Source: Linanthus parryae (Eukaryota > Streptophyta > Magnoliopsida > Ericales > Polemoniaceae). From it: a stretch of 64,000 bases of DNA. The translations under genes were made by a program, and so were the position numbers. The notes beneath the pieces are model-generated. The model did not search any database. It was not told the DNA's origin and worked only from the letters and a program-made list of their open reading frames with translations. This document shows positions 9,735 to 21,895 of the stretch, one piece after another. The stretch's first letter is position 1. Each line of letters opens with the position of its first letter. The stretch spans positions 51,086,165-51,150,164 of the forward strand of contig JALGPY010000010.1 of the NCBI GenBank assembly GCA_023055425.1, read 5' to 3'.

Positions 9735-11279
9735 ATGGAAGTTTAATATCCTTCAATTCCTATCCTCCTCACTTTTTTCTTTATCTTCTTGTTCATGGTA
9801 GTGCGAGAAGCTAAAAAAGCATACAAGGTAATGTGCTCGGTTCAAATTTGCCACAAGGACCATGGAAAGTGCCTCTAATAGGAAACATGCACCAGCTAGC
9901 AGCCAATTCATTGGTTCATTGCATCAGATATCATTCCCCACTAGAAATGGCCACATAAATTATGAACCAGCTATCAGCCAGTTGATTGTTTCTAACCCAG
10001 AAATGGCCACAGAAATTATGAAAACACATGATACCATCTTTACTTCCAGACCCTACCTACTAGCTGCTGATATCCTTCTTTACAACTCCACCGATATTGC
10101 TATTTCCCCATACAGCGATTACTGGAAACAGAGACGAAAAATTTGCACGATGGAGCTCTTAAGCCATCAACGTATCCAAACATTCCGGGGTATCAGGGAA
10201 GAGGAGGTATTTAATCTGATCAGCTCAATTTCATCAGATGCCAGAAGAGCACCAATTTATCTTAGTAGGAGAATTTTCTCACTAACATATGGGATTACTG
10301 CAAGAGCCACTTTTGGTAACAAATGCAAACACCAGGGAAATGTTCATCTCAAAAGTGGAGGAAATTTAAGCCTTAGTAGGAGGCTTCAATGTTGCTTATG
10401 TGTATCCTTCCGTGAATATTCTACAGCTGATTACTGGAGTGAGAAATAGGTTAGAGAAAGCACATAAAAGACTCGATGAGATACTGCAGACTATATTGGA
10501 TGAGCACAAGGAGAAGGAAGGAGGAAGAGAGGAAAGGGAAGCGGACGGGGAGGATTCCCTTGATGTCCTTCTAATAATTCAGAAGCATTCAGTTCCAATT
10601 AAGAGATGACAATAGCAAATAAGTTATCTAGGTTAGTTTTCCAATCATTCCATTTGAATACTAATCTAGAAACTACACAAAGATTTTTAATTCAGACTAA
10701 CATCTTATGCCAATCCCATTTCAGGACATTTTCAGCGGTGGGGGCGAGAGATCATCAACCACAGTAGAATGGGCCAATCCTTGAACTGCTGAAAAATCCT
10801 GAAATTATGCAAAGAACACAAGTTGAAGGAAAGGGAATGTCGATGAATTGGGAACCTTAAATATGAACCCTTCTCTTCCTCTCTTGCTCCTACGGGAGTA
10901 CAGAGAGGACTGCGAAATCAACGGATATGTTTTACCAGCTAGGACAATGGTCAGTTTTAATGCGTGGGTAATTGGTCGAGATCCAAGACACCGGATCCAA
11001 CCGGAGAATTTTTACCCTGACAGGTTTTTGAATGGTGGAATTTATTTTAAAGGTTTCTTCTTCAACTTCATCCCGTTTGGTGTTGGAAGAAGGATGTGTC
11101 ACGGGATAGATTTCTCTATTCGAGACATAGAGTTTCTGCTGGAACAATTGTTATACCATTTTGATTGGAAAATTCCAGGATCGAGGCAAGAAGATTTTGA
11201 TATGACAGAGGCATTTGGTGCTTCAGTGAGGAGAAAGAATGATCTCTGTTTGACTCCCATTCCTTATCAATGTTCTAAA
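9735..11279 (+). pseudogene. CYP71D-like P450 pseudogene b (copy A)
   Basis: The most complete P450 here. ATG at 9735 opens an N-terminal membrane anchor (PSIPILLTFFFIFLFMVV), but codon 4 is TAA. A proline hinge (LPQGPWKVPLIGNMHQL) follows. Then a deletion/frameshift near 9960-9990, the block EMATEIMKTHDTIFTSRPYL..SPYSDYWKQRRKICTMEL..TARATFGNK, and a frameshift and stop near 10335-10365. VYPSVNILQLITGVRNRLEK and the linker lead to an intron at 10632-10724. Exon 2 has the I-helix (DIFSGGGERSSTTVEW) with a frameshift after it and a deletion that removes the K-helix ExxR (now GTLN). FYPDRF and the heme loop FIPFGVGRRMCHG with its cysteine survive. The normal stop (TAA in copy B) is AAA here, so reading continues to 11513. 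Not functional. Confidence 0.92.
10632..10724 (+). other. P450 intron (pseudogene b, copy A)
   Basis: 93-bp phase-0 intron with GTTAGT donor and TTTCAG acceptor. It lies just before the I-helix codons (GACATTTTC), the conserved intron position of plant CYP71-type genes. Pseudogene a has the same intron at 8864-8955 (92 bp). Confidence 0.8.
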
Positions 11280-11639
11280 GTTAAGAAGATCAGAATGAAT
11301 TTATATTTTGTGCGCATGATCATGTTGTTATTGATGTACTCATTTCTAGAATTATCAGAGAACCACGATGGGTGTCTAGTAACCTATAGGTATTTCCCCA
11401 TAATGCATTCATTCCTTGTAGGGGAGTTCATTGATGTATTCATTCCTTATGAGGAAAGTATCGCATGTTTTCATCCGATCATAAATTTACCCATAATTTT
11501 ACCTCAAACATAGGATAAACAGTGTTTAACATCATATGTTGTGAATCTGTAAATGAACTTTGTAAGGATATGAACCAGTTTAGGAAGAAGTAAAAAGCCT
11601 GGAGGATAAACACTACATTTGATTTTATGGGTTCCAACT
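11280..11639. other. P450 pseudogene b 3' flank (copy A)
   Basis: Sequence downstream of the ancestral stop. It contains an imperfect internal repeat (GCATTCATTCCTTGTAG.. and GTATTCATTCCTTATG..). The in-frame extension from 11280 to 11513 arises only from loss of the stop codon and has no family signature. Confidence 0.5.
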
Positions 11640-11985
11640 TCCAACTTTGGGTACATCCTATTTGGTGCTGGGAGAAGTATATGTCCATTATCCCAGTGTA
11701 TCATTTTTGACGTCAAACATTGAGCTTCTATTCGCACAGTCCTAGTACCATTTTGATTGGGAAATTGTAGGTGGAAGAAGGCATGAAGAATTTGACAAGA
11801 CCGAGGCCTTTGGTTTGTCATTGATAAGACAGGTGGAAGAAGGCATGAAGAATTTGTTGTACCATTTTGATTGGAAAATTCCAGGATCAAGGCAAGAAGA
11901 TTTCGATAGGACAAAGGCGTTTGGGTGCTTCAGTGACGAGAAAGAATGATATTTGTTTGATTCCTGTTCCTAATCAATGTCCTCT
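11640..11985 (+). pseudogene. P450 C-terminal fragments, pseudogene c (copy A)
   Basis: Two short decayed repeats of the P450 C-terminus lie head to tail. The first has a heme-loop remnant YILFGAGRSICP at about 11652-11690, then an L-helix remnant ending in YHFDWEI-like codons and EFDKTEAFG. The second begins near 11840 with LLYHFDWKIPGSRQEDFDRT and, after a one-base insertion, ASVTRKNDICLIPVPNQC. A 20-plus-bp segment (GGTGGAAGAAGGCATGAAGA) occurs twice (11770 and 11831), marking a local duplication. No start, I-helix or intron is left. Confidence 0.85.
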
Positions 11986-13057
11986 AGTTAATAGGATCAG
12001 ACCGAAAACATATTTAGTTTGCATGACCATGTTCTTATTGATGAGCATTTGTTGGGGGAGTGTTTGTAAATTTATTGTGTTTTTATCGGTGACTATTTTC
12101 CGTTCGTTATTTCACATATCATAAGACTTTTTGAAACATAAGAGGTTCTTGCGACTGGACTACAGGCACCTAAAGGCACCTATAAAATATAGAAGTGCTC
12201 ATTAGGAGTTGATGAATAACATTGATGTAGTGGAAAATACGAGGAAAGCAGTTCCGGGGAAGACGTAGATTCAAGATCCGAATCGAAGGCGTCGGGTTTA
12301 TGATCGTACTATACCTTATTTTGAGTAGAAACCATGTTCTATAATAACTCAAGACTATCACGAGCACCGCCTCGGTTTGGTTTAATATAGCCATCTTGAC
12401 CGCGAAATCAGTGTTTTTACTATTTGTAGTAATACTCGATTTCATTGTTTCTCTTAATAGGAAAGTCAATTGGGTTGATCTTAGAATATTCTATAGTAGA
12501 ATATCTTGTTAGTTCATTTTTTTTTCCTTTTGTGTAATTTTTCGTACTTTAAACTTTTACTTTATTTGAACGATGTAAAGCCTTGTAGCAAATCAATCTT
12601 TTACCTCATTATCAATAATATTTAAGATTTATCATGTTTTGAGAGTCGTTTAATATCCCGAATCACGTTTCTGTTATTCATTTCGTTTTCTCACTGAGTC
12701 AAACAGGCAAAAACTGGTATCAATGAAGCTATTTTATGTTTTCACCACTTTTCACCAAGATGATAGTCAAATAGGATCAATTTTTCAGGACTTAGATCAA
12801 AACGTTATTAAATGAGTATAGACACGTATTATTTCATGATGTGATGCTTACATGGCTACTCCATTCACCAGCCGTAAAAATAATTGAAAACCAACAAGAC
12901 ACCTAGTGACTGAAGATGGTGTTGTAGCCGAATTTGTAAGAAGTATGGTCCATAGTTAAGCCTCACAATACATTCTCAAGATAGTAAGGTTGGACTTCCG
13001 TGGGAGAGGACAAGATGGAATTTGTAAGCAAAACTGTTTTCTAGGGGAGCTTTAAGT
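11986..13057. other. P450 3' flank and spacer (copy A)
   Basis: No gene recognised. The last 400 bases (about 12660-13057) have two diverged relatives in this window, near 59160-59568 and in part near 57671-57753, so this is the old 3' flank of a duplicated P450 unit. Confidence 0.6.
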
Positions 13058-13062
13058 ATAAG

Positions 13063-16000
13063 TGAAACGATCCGGGATCTCGGTTCAGGGTTAAAGAGAC
13101 ACTCGACAACCAAAAGTACATAACAAAATTTCGATAATAAGTACAATTTAAAACATAACATTTGTGATCCACTAAGTGGTCTAAGTTAAGCTATACTTCT
13201 TCGTCTCGTTCCAGCGTTCCCATCCCCCACTTTGATTGACGACCTGCGGTTTTAAAATGGCAAAAGCCGACGCAGTTTTGAAGAAATTGATCAGTAAAAC
13301 TGAGTAAGTACACACTATGACATGTAAAGCAACGAGTGGCATGGAAACATGATTTGAAACAAATCAGAAGATTTAAACAGTAAAACTATCATATTGGAGA
13401 ATTTGGATCAACTTGAAGTAACCGAGTAACAAAAACCTCTCAATTTAATAACATTGAGAAACCACGAGTAGTTGGTAAAATATCCAGAGTAAACAAGTTC
13501 ATTTGAACTGATAACGATAGTACTTCATGCGTAGCCAAGATTTACAATTCATTTCAAATCAATTAGGGCATATCTAGAGCCACAAACAACATTAATAAGT
13601 AGCCAATTTTGAATTTCGACTTCAATCAACAGTTTAATTTAGCTGAGGCGTGTCAAGAGCCACCAGCAGGACCGATGTAAACAGAGGGATCACGAAATAA
13701 TCACTAAGGGTTTCTTCTAGGGTCTATCAAACCCTATTTCACCCGAGCGTTAAGGGAGCCCATTCGTCAACCCCGCTCACAACATTAGCTAAAAGGCCTT
13801 AAGTGTCGACACCCCTATACCGTAGTGACCCTTACAAGTATAAGTAGCACTCTATAGCTCTATAAACCCCTTGGCCTCAATATCTTGATACATTTTGGCT
13901 CATCGGGGGCGGATTTTTGAACATTGACATTCTATCCAATTATAAGAAGCATTGCTTCAATGGTCTTAGCCATAAGAAAATGGAGGATCGCTTGACGCCT
14001 CTCATTAATAACGGTACTCTGTACATCGTCCTAAGTCTATTAGAGGTATTTTATGTCTTCTCTTTCACATAAAAAGAATTAGGATATCAACATTTCACAA
14101 GTAATTTCCGAGAGTTCTCAAAGGAGATGAATAAAATAGTTTAACAACATTCGAGTGGAAAACATGCATTCTCATACTTTTTCATATATCAAGTATTCAT
14201 TTGAAGCATCAAACACATACGCAAATTTTGATATGAAAAGGTCGTACATATGTACTTACCACTGAGATGAAGCACAATTAAAATCAAGAAACTAAGTCTA
14301 GCACTCCGACGACAAACGCTCTCTCCTACGAGGTCGATGTCTACAATCACACGTATGACGTACTCGATGTAACCAATTTACACATTTATAATAGAAATGC
14401 AAACCTACATGTCACATAGTCCTAAATGTCAGTAATTCACATATAATGATGTTTAATTATCAAAATAAATCCTACAAAACACTTAGAAGTTCGAAAATTC
14501 AAGTTTTCTAAAAAAATGTGAAACTACAATTCTGGACTTTACCATATCAAATCATCTCCTAAAATTTTGAATTTAATGTATGATGAACCTATATGTTTCT
14601 ACTTTCAGAAACATCAAGAAAATCATGCATAGACATGGTAAAACTCAAGTTACAAAAATAACAAATACTGCTATGCAGAGAAGAGTTTGAGAAAAACTTT
14701 CAAGTTTGCAAGGGTATTACTAGCACTTGGAGAATATAAATAAAGCTCATCTTCTCCAGAATTAATCCCCTATGTGTCTACTTTAATCACAAGAAAGATT
14801 TGGTGACATGAGTTTTCGGAAATGAGATTTTTAACAAAAATGGTAAAACTTGTCAAAAAACAGTGTTTCAGAAAACATGCAACTTAGAATGAGCATATCT
14901 CCCTAACCAAAAAGGATATGGAGTTGAATTTCCTTTCAAAATGACCCTCTATGAGTATTTTTTCAGAATATAAAAGATTTAAAAATTCTACAGACACAAA
15001 ATTTAGAGATAATATTCGTTTTTCACAAACTGGTCAGATTGTAAAAATGTGAAATTTTCACCTAGAGCACTTAAAACATGATCAAATCAATTATATGACA
15101 CATGCAACTTATGGAGACTTGATTTTCATTCAAATTACATCATTTTAGGCATTAAGTAAGACTTTTACATGCTCTTGACACAAATGACGAAAACCCTCTT
15201 GGGTAGCAATGCATAGAATATGACATTCACAACATGCATGTTGGTTCCAGTGTGGGTTTCATGAAATAGTCAAAATTTTGGAGTCAATCACATGATCTAA
15301 CAAAGAAAATGAAGAATCAAGAATGGAAAGGAAGAAATGTAAGATGAAATTTCATCAATCAAAGGTAAAGATGGACATGCAAGAATGAATTGAAGACTAG
15401 AAGAAATGTTACCCCAAGATTCAAGAAATTGTGATGAAAATTGTGATATTGGGCTTCAATCCATGAGTAGAATAGTGAAAGAGCTCCCCTCCATGATGAT
15501 ACAACCCTTGGACTCAAGTTTTCCATGGTTTGGAGACCATAAAAATGAGTTTTGATGAAGTTTTTGTGAAGTGAACACCCAAAAACGGGAATGGGGTTTT
15601 GAGAGAGAGAATAGAGCTAGTATGAGTGCTCTTGAAGAGAAAAACAAATGAGGAATTGTGAAAGAAAGAAATGGGGTTGATGCCTTGATGGTGGAGGTTG
15701 GTGAGAGTTTCATTGATTGTTCATGAGGAGAATGAAAAGATGTAAAAAAAAAAAATGATAGATGTAGGCAAAGAATGATGGTGATGGGGTGTTGATGCAA
15801 CAAGGGGATGAATACATACATAGATTGAATAACTAGGATATTTTATTTTGATGGTATTGATCCAAAGTAGTGTATCAAGAAATTGGGATGTAAATATAAA
15901 ATAAAAAAGTTGATGGGTGATGATGAAAGTCAAAATTTAAGGGGTGAAAATAAAATTCCAATTAATAGCTAACACTTAAAAGATAACTTTCATAAATTAT

Positions 16001-16295
16001 AAAATCTCATAATAATTTTAAATAAAACACTTTGTATAAATCACTTTTTAGAAAAGTACAAGTACCTCCCAAGTATACAAAAAAAGTTTCATATAGTATT
16101 TTTCCAATTTTTAAAAACTACAAAATAACCCCAAAATAAAAATATATATCATCATAGATGTCAAATGACACACTTGTGCGTTAAAATCAAGAAAAATCAA
16201 TCATAAGTTTGAAATATAAATTTCTCAAAATTTTCAAATATTCTTTTCTTTTCGAAATAACCAAATAACCCCTAACTTAAATACAGGGTATTACA
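13063..16295 (-). mobile_element. Long LTR 1 (copy A)
   Basis: Begins TGAAACGATCCGG and ends GGTATTACA on the plus strand. It lacks about 36 bp near 13104 (between short direct repeats) that the other LTRs keep. Its first ~1.9 kb carries variants shared with LTR 1 of copy B, whereas its last ~1.05 kb carries variants shared with LTR 2 of copy A. CT-rich minus-strand sequence around 15600-15750 may be the R/leader part of the LTR. Confidence 0.9.
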
Positions 16296-16310
16296 TTATA
16301 TCCCCCTTAA
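16296..16310 (-). other. Polypurine tract
   Basis: The minus strand reads TTAAGGGGGATATAA directly before the LTR start TGTAATACCC. This is the plus-strand priming site. Identical tracts adjoin the other LTRs at 20729, 25162 and 52443. Confidence 0.75.
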
Positions 16311-17447
16311 AATGAAGCTTCGTCCCCGAAGCTTAACATTTTTTTTTTGTAAAACTACGACATGTTTCACGAGAATTCAACTAATGCACATGAGAGTTGT
16401 ATGCAATGCCAATGCACATGCATCACTTATATTAACGGGAACGGGCTCTCGGTCGGTAAAGTCTCTTCTCACTTGTATCATACTAGAGATTCAAATACAA
16501 TTAGCTCAAGCAAAAGGTCGGCATCAAATTTTGAATGGTCTAGACGAACACACAGTTACCACGTTTACAAAGCGATTCAAAAAAAAATTATAGCATTTAA
16601 ACAAATCTTGAAACTTTTTAACACAAAATACTTAACATGTCTTTTTTTTGGCTCATCCGCACTTAAAATGTTTGCTTACCTGAGTAGGGTTTGATAAACC
16701 AATCACCTCAAGTGTTCCAAGCATACGAGGAGGAAAAGAACACTATGTGTCGTCACACAATGTGTCTATCCATCACAACTCCAATGTGTTTCTAATGTTC
16801 CAACTTAGTCTAGGCAGCGGGTACAATTCATAGTACCGTCGTACTAAGAGTCACGCCAGCGGACTGCTAAACAAAGTGGTCCATATCACTTGGCATTGGT
16901 ATCTCTGCACCAATCATTTTTTTTAAACTATTTTTGAAAAGAAGAAAAAAAAAAATTTTGTCAAAACTTTCTAATTTTGGAAGCGACCATGTCGAATTAA
17001 CTCAAAGTGAAACAAAACCAGGTATTATCTTAAAAGTCGCACTCAATGGTATGAAAGGAATGGTCTCACGGTCTTCTAAGTCAAAACGTCGATACTCTTA
17101 TGTCGGTAAAATAACATAACCAATTAAGGGAACGTGCATACGCATCACACGACAATGACAAATCATTTCTATATAGTAAGAAAACATGCTCATAGGATAG
17201 CAAACATATAAATAAGCAAGGAGATTCTGCATGGAGCACATACCAATTAGCAAGTAACATTTAATAAACATGTATGGTAAAAATCGTGTTTAAGAATATG
17301 TAAGTACCCCAAAATCCCCCGCGGCTTCCTTGCTTTGTTATTACCAAATTGAGATATCCTAATCAATTTTAAAATTTTGAAAACGTGTTATCTTTCTTCT
17401 TTATCTACTTAAGGAAATCGAAAAGTCTCATTAACCGGAGAACCGAT

Positions 17448-17459
17448 GCTCTGATACCA
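17448..17459 (-). other. Primer binding site, initiator tRNA-Met type
   Basis: The minus strand reads TGGTATCAGAGC, the classical complement of the plant initiator tRNA-Met 3' end. It lies two bases from the LTR end (..CGTTTCA). The same site occurs at 21882-21893, 26312-26323 and 53608-53619. Confidence 0.9.
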
Positions 17460-17461
17460 TC

Positions 17462-20400
17462 TGAAACGATCCGGGATCTCGGTTCAGGGTTAAAGAGACA
17501 CTTGACAACCAAGAGTAGAAATGTACTATTAAGATTACATTTCGCTTAATGTACATAACAAATTTTCGATAATAAGTACAATTTAAAACATAACATTTTT
17601 GATCTACTAAGTGGTCTAAGTTAAGCTATACTTCTTCGTCTCGTTCCAGCGTTCCCATCCCCCACTTTGATTGACGACCTGCGGTTTTAAAATGGCAAAA
17701 GCCGACGCAGTTTTGAAGAAATTGATCAGTAAAAACTGAGTAAGTACACACTATGACATGTAAAGCAACGAGTGGCACGGAAGCATGAGTTGAAACAAAT
17801 CAGAAGATTTAAACAGTAAAACTATCATATTGGAGAATTTTGATCAACTTGAAGTAACCGAGTAACAAAAACCTCTCAATTTAATAAAATTGAGAACCAC
17901 GAGTAGTTGGTAAAATATCCAGAGTAAACAAGTTCATTTGAACTGATAACGATAGTACTTCATGAGTAGCCAAGATTTACAATTCATTTCAAATCAATTA
18001 GGGCATATCAAGAGCAACAAACAACATTAATAAGTAGCCAATTTTGAATTTTGACTTCAATCAGTAGTTTAATTTAGCTGAGGCGTGTCAAGAGCCACCA
18101 GCAGGATCGATGTAAACAGAGGGATCACGAAATAATCACTAAGGGTTCCTTCTAGGGTCTATCAAACCCTATTTCACCCGAGCGTTAAGGGAGCCCATTC
18201 GTCAACCCCGCTCACAACATTAGCTAAAAGGCCTTAAGTGTCGACACCCCTATACCGTAGTGACCCTTACAAGTATAAGTAGCACTCTATAGCTCTATAA
18301 ACCCCTTGGCCTCAATATCTTGATACATTTTGGCTCATCGGGGGCGGATTTTTGAACATTGACGTTTTATCCAATAATAAGAAGCATTGCTTCAATGGTC
18401 TTAGCCATAAGAAAATGGAGGATCGCTTGACGCCTCCCATTAATAACAGTACTCTGTACATCGTCCTAAGTCTATTAGAGGTATTTTATGTCTTCTCTTT
18501 CACATAAACAGAATTAGAATATCAACATTTCACAAGTAATTTCTGAGAGTTCTCAAAGGAGATGAATAAAATAGTTTAACAAAATTCGAGTGGAAACATG
18601 CATTCTCATACTTTTTCATATATCAAGTATTCATTTGAAGCATCAAACACATACGCAAAGTTTGATATGAAAAGGTCGTACATATGTACTTACCACTGAG
18701 ATGAAGCACAACTAAAATCAAGAAACTAAGTCTAGCACTCCAACGACAAACGCTCTCTCCTACGAGGTTGATGTCTACAATCACACGTATGACGTACTCG
18801 TTGTAACCAATTTACACATTTATAATAGAAATGCAAACCTACATGTCACATAGTCCTAAATGTCACTAATTCACATATAATGATGTTTAATTATCAAAAT
18901 AAATCCAACAAAACACTTAGAAGTTCGAAAATTCAAGTTTTCTAAAAAAATGTGAAACTACAATTCTGGACTTTACCATATCAAATCATCTCCTAAAATT
19001 TTGAATTTAATGTATGATGAACCTATATGTTTCTACTTTCAGAAACATCAAGATAATCATGCATAGACATTGTAAAACTCAAGTTACAAAAATAACAAAT
19101 ACTGCTATGCAGAGAAGAGTTTGAGAAAAACTTTCAAGTTTGAAAGGGTATTACTAGCACTTGGAGAATATAAATAAATCTCATCTTCTCTAGAATTAAT
19201 CCCCTATGTGTCTACTTTAATCACAAGAAAGATTTGGTGCCATGAGTTTTCGGAAATGAGATTTTTAACAAAAATGGTAAAACTTGTCAAAAAACAGTGT
19301 TTCAGAAAACATGCAACTTAGAATGAACATATCTCCCTAACCAAAAAGGATATGGAGTTGAATTTCCTTTCAAAATGACCCTCTATGAGTATTGTTTCAG
19401 AATATAAAATATTTAAAAATTCTACAGACACAAAATTTAGAGATAATATTCGTTTTTCACAAACTGGTCAGATTGTAAAAATGTGAAATTTTCACCTAGA
19501 GCACTTAAAACATGATCAAATCAATTATATGACACATGCAACTTATGGAGACTTGATTTTCATTCAAATTACATCATTTTAGGCATTAAGTAAGACTTTT
19601 ACATGCTCTTGACACAAATGACGAAAACCCTCTTGGGTAGCAATGCATAGAATATGACATTCACAACATGCATGTTGGTTCCAGTGTGGGTTTCATGAAA
19701 TAGTCAAAATTTTGGAGTCAATCACATGATCTAACAAAGAAAATGAAGAATCAAGAATGGAAAGGAAGAAATGTAAGATGAAATTTCATCAATCAAAGAT
19801 AAAGATGGACATGCAAGAATGAATTGAAGACTAGAAGAAATGTTACCCCAAGATTCAAGAAATTGTGATGAAAATTGTGATATTGGGCTTCAATCCATGA
19901 GTAGAATAGTGAAAGAGCTCCCCTCCATGATGATACAACCCTTGGACTCAAGTTTTCCATGGTTTGGAGACCATAAAAATGAGTTTTGATGAAGTTTTTG
20001 TGAAGTGAACACCCAAAAACGGGAATGGGGTTTTGAGAGAGAGAATAGAGCTAGTATGAGTGCTCTTGAAGAGAAAAACAAATGAGGAATTGTGAAAGAA
20101 AGAAATGGGGTTGATGCCTTGATGGTGGAGGTTGGTGAGAGTTTCATTGATTGTTCATGAGGAGAATGAAAAGATGTAAAAAAAAAAATGATAGATGTAG
20201 GCAAAGAATGATGGTGATGTGGTGTTGATGCAACAAGGGGATGAATACATACATAGATTGAATAACTAGGATATCTTATTTTAATGGTATTGATCCAAAG
20301 TAGTGTATCAAGAAATTGGGATGTAAATATAAAATAAAAAAGTTGATGGGTGATGATGAAAGTCAAAATTTAAGGGGTGAAAATAAAATTCCAATTAATA

Positions 20401-20728
20401 GCTAACACTTAAAAGATAACTTTCATAAATTATAAAATCTCATAATAATTTTAAATAAAACACTTTGTATAAATCACTTTTTAGAAAAGTACAAGTACCT
20501 CCCAAGTATACAAAAAAAGTTTCATATAGTATTTTTCCAATTTTTAAAAACTACAAAATAACCCCAAAATAAAAATATATATCATCATAGATGTCAAATG
20601 ACACACTTGTGCGTTAAAATCATGAAAAATCAATAATAAGTTTGAAATATAAATTTCTCAAAATTTTCAAATATTCTTTTCTTTTCGAAATGACCAAATA
20701 ACCCCTAACTTAAATACAGGGTATTACA
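17462..20728 (-). mobile_element. Long LTR 2 (copy A)
   Basis: 3267 bp. Very close to LTR 3 over its first ~1.9 kb (for example TTTGAAAGGG near 19140 and ATATAAAATATTT near 19400). Over its last kilobase it resembles LTR 1 of copy A. The patchwork marks old crossovers. Confidence 0.9.
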
Positions 20729-21895
20729 TTATATCCCCCTTAAAATGAAGCTTCGTCCCCGAAGCTTAACATTTTTTTTTTTGTAAAACTACGACATGTT
20801 TCACGAGAATTCAACTAATGCACATGAGAGTTGTATGCAATGCCAATGCACATGCATCACTTATATTAACGGGAACGGGCTCTCGGTCGGTAAAGTCTCT
20901 TCTCACTTGTATCATACTAGAGATTCAAATACAATTAGCTCAAGCAAAAGGTCGGCATCAAATTTTGAATGGTCTAGACGAACACACAGTTACCACGTTT
21001 ACAAAGCGATTCAAAAAAAAATTATAGCATTTAAACAAATCTTGAAACTTTTTAACACAAAATACTTAACATGTCTTTTTTTTGGCTCATCCGCACTTAA
21101 AATGTTTGCTTACCTGAGTAGGGTTTGATAAACCAATCACCTCAAGTGTTCCAAGCATACGAGGAGGAAAAGAACACTATGTGTCGTCTCACAATGTGTC
21201 TATCCATCACAACTCCAATGTGTTTCTAATGTTCCAACTTAGTCTAGGCAGCGGGTACAATTCATAGTACCGTCGTACTAAGAGTCACGCCAGCGGACTG
21301 CTAAACAAAGTGGTCCATATCACTTGGCATTGGTATCTCTGCACCAATCATTTTTTTTAAACTATTTTTGAAAAGAAGAAAAAAAAAAAAATTGTCAAAA
21401 CTTTCTAATTTTGGAAGCGACCATGTCGAATTAACTCAAAGTGAAACAAAACCAGGTATTATCTTAAAAGTCGCACTCAATGGTATGAAAGGAATGGTCT
21501 CACGGTCTTCTAAGTCAAAACGTCGATACTCTTATGTCGGTAAAATAACATAACCAATTAAGGGAACGTGCATACGCATCACACGACAATGACAAATCAT
21601 TTCTATATAGTAAGAAAACATGCTCATAGGATAGCAAACATATAAATAAGCAAGGAGATTCTGCATGGAGCACATACCAATTAGCAAGTAACATTTAATC
21701 AACATGTATGGTAAAAATCGTGTTTAAGAATATGTAAGTACCCCAAAATCCCCCGCGGCTTCCTTGCTTTGTTATTACCAAATTGAGATATCCTAATCAA
21801 TTTTAAAATTTTGAAAACGTGTTATCTTTCTTCTTTATCTACTTAAGGAAATCGAAAAGTCTCATTAACCGGAGAACCGATGCTCTGATACCATC
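20729..21895 (-). mobile_element. Internal region 2 of long-LTR element (copy A)
   Basis: Nearly identical to internal region 1, with the PBS at 21882-21893 and the PPT at its left edge. No coding domain seen. Confidence 0.88.

Larger units (their letters stand above)
16296..17461 (-). mobile_element. Internal region 1 of long-LTR element (copy A)
   Basis: Minus strand: PBS at the right (17448-17459), PPT at the left (16296-16310, read AAGGGGGATATAA). Beside the PPT is a short inverted repeat, AAGCTTCG..CGAAGCTT. There is no gag or pol domain in any frame; the short open frames here differ between copies and match no family. Confidence 0.88.

Noticed and set aside
12130..12660. Possible gene between P450 pseudogene c and the long-LTR element (a 99-codon minus-strand frame)
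   Set aside because: No recognisable domain. It is equally present in copy B but without sign of coding constraint.
15456..15933. Minus-strand open frames of 61-190 codons in the long LTRs (also 19890-20366, 24227-24799, 28930-29227, 51605-51964, 55556-55880)
   Set aside because: Their length and frame change from copy to copy through small indels, the composition is CT-rich leader-like, and there is no known domain. They are best explained as the R/U5 part of an LTR.
16312..17119. Plus-strand open frames of 61-110 codons in the internal regions (also 20796-21553, 25229-25561, 52522-52759)
   Set aside because: They lie antisense to the element, overlap one another in different frames, and match no family.
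17448..17459. tRNA-like motifs (GCTCTGATACCA, CCCCGGCAAAGGCGCCA)
   Set aside because: Only the tRNA 3'-end complement is present, at LTR borders. These are primer binding sites, not tRNA genes.
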